Source: Thermodesulfobacteriaceae bacterium
Lineage (GTDB): Bacteria; Desulfobacterota; Dissulfuribacteria; Dissulfuribacterales; UBA3076
Assembly (NCBI GenBank): GCA_012961845.1
Contig: DTYO01000084.1
Coordinates: 1 to 8,822 of the forward strand
Length of the DNA: 8,822 nt
Direction of reading: 5' to 3'
Shown here: piece by piece, positions 6,697 to 8,822 of the stretch
Position numbering within the stretch: position 1 is the first letter of the stretch
Layout: each line of letters opens with the position of its first letter
The notes under the pieces: generated by a model
The model's database searches: none
What the model saw: the letters and a program-made list of their open reading frames with translations, nothing else
Told to the model about the DNA's origin: nothing
Program-made: the position numbers and the translations under genes

Positions 6697-7235
6697 ATAA
6701 GAGGGCACCTCCATTCAATCAAGGATGGCAACACCTCATCTTGGTTTTCTTCTATGCGGAAGCGGCAATATCAGCCACGACTGATGGTGGGGGCAAAATA
6801 GCCGGGTCAATCACATCGGATGACGGCAGAATCGTAGCCAAAACTCACCATGACTGACAGGGAGACTGTAGAACTGTCCCTGATCTCCCATTATCTCCCC
6901 GGCCTTACCTGAAAAAGCGGGAAAATGTCTTGAGATCATCTGCCTACGACATTCCGTTTTTCGAATCTCATCCCAGATAGATTCAATCAGCATAAAAATA
7001 TACGGTCCACAGCTCCCATTTCCAGACTTATTAAATCATCCTTGCCTGAAATTGGCTGTGGCCTGAGCACAGGGATACAAATTACAGTTTCAATCTGCCA
7101 GCAACGTGTTTCCCCGGAAAGCCGTTCCTGTTTCTGAACCGGCATCACTGCAGAACCAGGCAATTTTCCAATGCTACGCCTTTTCCTTGATCCGCTTTAT
7201 ATATTCAAACCCAGATGGGGTTGTTGTAACCTATA
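6697..7235 (-). other. Non-coding stretch between 6S RNA and rny (probable rny leader)
   Basis: About 540 nt with no convincing gene. On the minus strand it holds three hairpins. The first is at 7007-7061 (CCACAGC with GCTGTGG, plus ATTTC with GAAAT after a small internal loop). The second is CAGGGA with TCCCTG at 6858-6882. The third is CAAGATG with CATCCTTG at 6720-6743 (one bulge), just ahead of the rny ribosome site. None is followed by a U-run, so they do not look like terminators. A 60-codon frame at 6811-6993 has no ribosome site. No clear promoter was found, so rny may be expressed by read-through past 6S RNA or from a weak site here. Confidence 0.5.
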
Positions 7236-7420
7236 AAAATCCCCCGCATGTGCCGTGTGAGCAGGGTTTATTGAACCTGAGTGTCTCAGGTGGTGGTTTC
7301 GCCTGCCTTGTTCGGGAAAAAGATTTGACCCTCTTTCCACCCCTCGGCAGGTATCTAACCGCCTAGGATAGGCTGTTGGCTCAACAAACTACCTGCCAAT
7401 CACCAACCCAGCAGGGGAAC
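7236..7420 (-). ncRNA. ssrS: 6S RNA (regulator of sigma-70 RNA polymerase)
   Basis: 6S RNA imitates an open promoter and binds housekeeping RNA polymerase. I call it from fold and place: about 185 nt, directly after zapA as in many bacteria. On the minus strand a long closing stem pairs 7411-7418 with 7240-7247 (TCCCCTGC/GCGGGGGA), continues through 7404-7410 and GTGA/TCAC, then GCAGG (7392-7396)/CCTGC (7261-7265) and TTTGTTGA (7381-7388)/TCAATAAA (7267-7274). The central bubble has a small hairpin on its 3' side, CCTGAG-ACA-CTCAGG (7276-7290), as E. coli 6S has. The terminal arm pairs CCTGCC (7346-7351) with GGCAGG (7302-7307) and ends in GGAAAGAGG/TCTTTTTCC (7330-7338/7315-7323). The 3' end ATTTTT (7235-7240) looks like a terminator tail. 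The promoter is weak: TACAGT (7426-7431) as -10. Ends are approximate. Confidence 0.85.
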
Positions 7421-7459
7421 CTGTTACTGTATGTTAAAATATTACCATGTTTTACTGTA

Positions 7460-7738
7460 TTATTCCATTATTGAATCGATTTTACCGGCCAGCCTGTCCA
7501 CACTGGTCGCCAGTAATTTTTCAAGTTCTCTGAGCTGCCTCCTGGTAAGGATATAGTCTCTGGCCATATCAAGCACAAGAAGCAACATGACCTTATGAGG
7601 CGGCAGGCTCTGGTATGCCTTCTCATAATGCTTTATCTTCGCCTGTACGTAATTTTCTATCTCTTCTGTGTCCACCTCAGAATCGTCGGTTTTCAGGTCA
7701 TATGACTGGCCGAAGATATCAATCCTGATCCTGGACAT
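7460..7738 (-). CDS. zapA: Cell division protein ZapA
   Basis: Binds FtsZ and bundles protofilaments in the Z-ring. It has 92 residues, typical of the family. The N-terminal part RIRIDIFGQSYDLKTDD has the V-x-I-x-G-x-x-Y-x-L pattern of ZapA with an acidic patch (SEVDTEEIENYV) before the helical region. From about residue 45 it is one long helix ending in a coiled coil (LRELEKLLATSVDRLAGKIDSI) that would form the tetramer stalk. It starts 11 nt after the upstream coiled-coil gene with no strong ribosome site, so coupling is likely. Position directly before 6S RNA supports the call. Confidence 0.92.
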   Translation of the reverse strand: MSRIRIDIFGQSYDLKTDDSEVDTEEIENYVQAKIKHYEKAYQSLPPHKVMLLLVLDMARDYILTRRQLRELEKLLATSVDRLAGKIDSIME

Positions 7739-7749
7739 GTCGTTAAATC

Positions 7750-8034
7750 TCAGACACCTGAAGGTATCACAGTCTGTGTGGCCGCCATTTCTGTTTCACC
7801 GGCCTCTGGCTCTGCGGCAATCTGATCAATTTTTTCGATCAGATCCGATACTCTGGTCCGGACCTGTTCCCTTTCATCCTCAAAATGAGCTATCCGTTCC
7901 TCCAAGGCCTTGATCTGAGATTCCTGTTCCTCGTTTTTCTGCATCAGGATGTTGTTCTCAGATCTTAATTCATCACAGTACTTTAACAGGGTTTCTACTT
8001 TCCTCACCAGAATCTGGATTTCTTCTCCGCTCAT
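7750..8034 (-). CDS. zapB: ZapB-like coiled-coil protein, probable cell division factor
   Basis: A 94-residue protein that is almost all coiled coil from about residue 5 to 70, with heptads in VETLLKYCDELRSEN, NEEQESQIKALEERIAHFE and VSDLIEKIDQI, then a low-complexity tail ending VIPSGV. ZapB is a small coiled-coil protein that joins ZapA at the Z-ring, and this gene lies directly ahead of zapA. The EN-x-L step after a K-V-E-x-L-L start fits ZapB or related leucine-zipper division proteins. Coiled coils are poor evidence of homology, so the name rests mainly on context. The ATG at 8034 has an excellent AAAGGAG about 7 nt upstream, and a clear promoter stands ahead of it. Confidence 0.72.
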   Translation of the reverse strand: MSGEEIQILVRKVETLLKYCDELRSENNILMQKNEEQESQIKALEERIAHFEDEREQVRTRVSDLIEKIDQIAAEPEAGETEMAATQTVIPSGV

Positions 8035-8060
8035 CTCTTTCTCCTTTGACCTGAAGAATC

Positions 8061-8089
8061 ATTTAACTAATTAGCGCTAACATAGTCAA
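8061..8089 (-). promoter_or_regulatory. Sigma-70-like promoter of the zapB-zapA-ssrS unit
   Basis: On the minus strand, -35 box TTGACT (8084-8089; five of six) and -10 box TTAAAT (8061-8066; four of six) are separated by exactly 17 nt. Transcription would begin near 8054, giving a leader of about 20 nt that contains the ribosome site AAAGGAG. Confidence 0.62.
8071..8080. promoter_or_regulatory. Palindrome TTAGCGCTAA in the promoter spacer, possible operator
   Basis: A perfect 10-bp palindrome lying wholly between the -35 and -10 boxes of the zapB promoter, the classic place for a repressor site. A second perfect palindrome, CTAATTAG (8067-8074), overlaps it. The binding protein is unknown. 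Confidence 0.4.
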
Positions 8090-8139
8090 GCCCGGTTGAA
8101 GATGCATACCAAGTACTTTTATGATCCCATCAGATACTG

Positions 8140-8178
8140 AAAAAGATTACGGTGCGCAACCATCACGCCTCGTACCGT
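8140..8178 (-). terminator. Probable rho-independent terminator of the glmU-like gene
   Basis: On the minus strand, ACGGT (8174-8178) pairs with ACCGT (8149-8153); after one mismatch CG pairs with CG, leaving a large loop. AATC and then TTTTT (8140-8144) follow. A second small hairpin, GTCAG/CTGAC (8177-8191), lies just upstream and overlaps its foot. It stands about 60 nt after the glmU stop and before the zapB promoter. The stem is imperfect, so strength is uncertain. Confidence 0.55.
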
Positions 8179-8236
8179 CAGCCGCACTGACAGCTCTGAT
8201 CATTCTACCTGCCTGGCATGACCGGCACTACGTCAC

Positions 8237-8822
8237 CTATCGCTCAATCCTTGAAAAGGGTGGCAGCATCACTTCGTCCCGGATTTCAGCATTTTCCAGG
8301 TAGCTGAATGCCCCTATCCCGGCCCGCTGACCAATCGTGGTCTTTCCCTTTAGGACAACATGAGGACCGATTACAGCGTCTCTGGAAATCCTGACCCCAG
8401 TTTCTATGTATGTCAGTTCGGGCATAATAAACGTGACACCTTCGTCCATCCATTTCCTTCTTATCCTCTCAAGAAGGATTTTCTCAGCTGCCGCTAGATC
8501 CCTTCTGGAATTTATTCCATGCGCCTCCTGTTCTGTCACTCCCTTGAAGGCATGGACCCTGTATCCCTTTTCCCGCGCAATCCTAACCGTATCGGTCAGA
8601 TAATATTCCCCCTGAGCATTATCACACCCTATTTCTTCGAGACATTTCAGGATAATTTTAGAATCTCCTGCATATATCCCAGTATTGACCTCCCGTATGC
8701 CCTTCACCTCGTCAGAGGCATCCTTTTCTTCCACTATTTCCCGCAGTTCCAACCAAGATGGTCCGCCTCGAACGATCCGTCCATATCCGGCTGCATCTTG
8801 AAATTCAGCTGTCAGCACCGAC
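8237..8822 (-). CDS. glmU: GlmU-like UDP-GlcNAc pyrophosphorylase lacking the acetyltransferase domain (5' end outside window)
   Basis: Transfers UMP from UTP to GlcNAc-1-phosphate, giving UDP-GlcNAc for peptidoglycan and LPS. About 195 C-terminal residues are visible; the frame runs off the right edge, so the start is unseen. Recognisable GlmU segments in order are VLTA, GYGRIVR, IVEEKDAS, the sugar-binding EVNTGIY, NAQGEYYLTD, GINSRRDLA and the linker MDEGVTF. Only about 60 residues of hexapeptide-like repeats follow (AVIGPHVVLKGKTTIG, AGIGAFSYLENAEI) before the stop at LPPFSRIER. By alignment from memory this is near E. coli residue 320 of about 456, so the acetyl-CoA domain and its catalytic His are absent. 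The next 200 nt hold a terminator and the zapB promoter, so truncation looks natural, not a frameshift. It may be a paralog named only as a nucleotidyltransferase. Confidence 0.86.
   Translation of the reverse strand, partial: SVLTAEFQDAAGYGRIVRGGPSWLELREIVEEKDASDEVKGIREVNTGIYAGDSKIILKCLEEIGCDNAQGEYYLTDTVRIAREKGYRVHAFKGVTEQEAHGINSRRDLAAAEKILLERIRRKWMDEGVTFIMPELTYIETGVRISRDAVIGPHVVLKGKTTIGQRAGIGAFSYLENAEIRDEVMLPPFSRIER

Noticed and set aside
6858..6882. Hairpin CAGGGA/TCCCTG considered as a terminator between 6S RNA and rny
   Set aside because: No T-run follows on either strand; retained only as a leader hairpin.
6811..6993. A 60-codon minus-strand open frame beginning MLIESIWDEIRK, considered as a small gene or a remnant of the folate cycloligase that follows 6S RNA in gammaproteobacteria
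   Set aside because: No ribosome site before the ATG, low-quality composition in its second half, and no recognisable cycloligase motif.
7168..7230. Short minus-strand frame ending GFEYIKRIKEKA and a stop, which looks like the end of a protein
   Set aside because: A stop lies directly ahead of it at the 6S RNA tail and it has no start codon; 18 codons are too few to call.
7081..7230. Possible tRNA, RNase P RNA or SRP RNA in the region between 6S RNA and rny
   Set aside because: No acceptor stem with a T-loop GTTCRA at the right spacing, and none of the conserved RNase P or SRP segments could be found.
7106..7366. An 86-codon plus-strand open frame
   Set aside because: It runs antisense across the 6S RNA; its conserved-looking parts are explained by the RNA stems and it has no ribosome site.

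Overview
The window reads as ordinary chromosomal core sequence of a Gram-negative bacterium. A Desulfobacterota / deltaproteobacterial-type organism is the best guess. Three things point that way: the split F0 cluster atpZ-atpI-atpB-atpE with no atpF or F1 genes beside it, the signal-peptide-like N-terminus on subunit c with its C-G-V-G-M-G helix 1, and the order zapB-like, zapA, 6S RNA, rny. This is inference from remembered family patterns, not from a search. No transposase, phage gene, CRISPR array or integron was seen.

Layout. Positions 2-358 (+) hold the 3' end of uvrA. It converges on everything else, which is on the minus strand, and a two-way hairpin terminator at 446-478 separates the two. 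Read in the minus direction from the right edge, the order is: the 3' part of a glmU-like gene (8822-8237), which stops before the acetyltransferase domain; a probable terminator (8140-8178); a good sigma-70-like promoter with a perfect palindrome in its spacer (8061-8089); zapB-like (8034-7750) and zapA (7738-7460); a 6S RNA gene (about 7420-7236) not reported by ORF finding, identified here from its fold and its place next to zapA; about 540 nt of non-coding leader with hairpins; rny (6696-5146); tyrS (5078-3864); hemL (3822-2527); a promoter-like site (2468-2496); then atpZ, atpI, atpB and atpE (2352-509).

How the genes work together. ZapA and the ZapB-like coiled coil belong to Z-ring assembly. 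6S RNA regulates sigma-70 RNA polymerase. RNase Y begins mRNA decay at the membrane. TyrS charges tRNA-Tyr. HemL makes 5-aminolevulinate for tetrapyrroles. The atp genes build the rotor ring, the stator half-channel and the assembly helpers of F0; the rest of the ATP synthase must be encoded elsewhere. The GlmU-like protein makes UDP-GlcNAc for the envelope, but as seen here it has only the uridylyltransferase half.

Most worth a second look: the 6S RNA and its competing helices, the GlmU lacking its second domain, the ion-binding site and cysteines of subunit c, the palindrome inside the zapB promoter, and the structured leader of rny. No evidence was found for a wholly new defence or mobile system.
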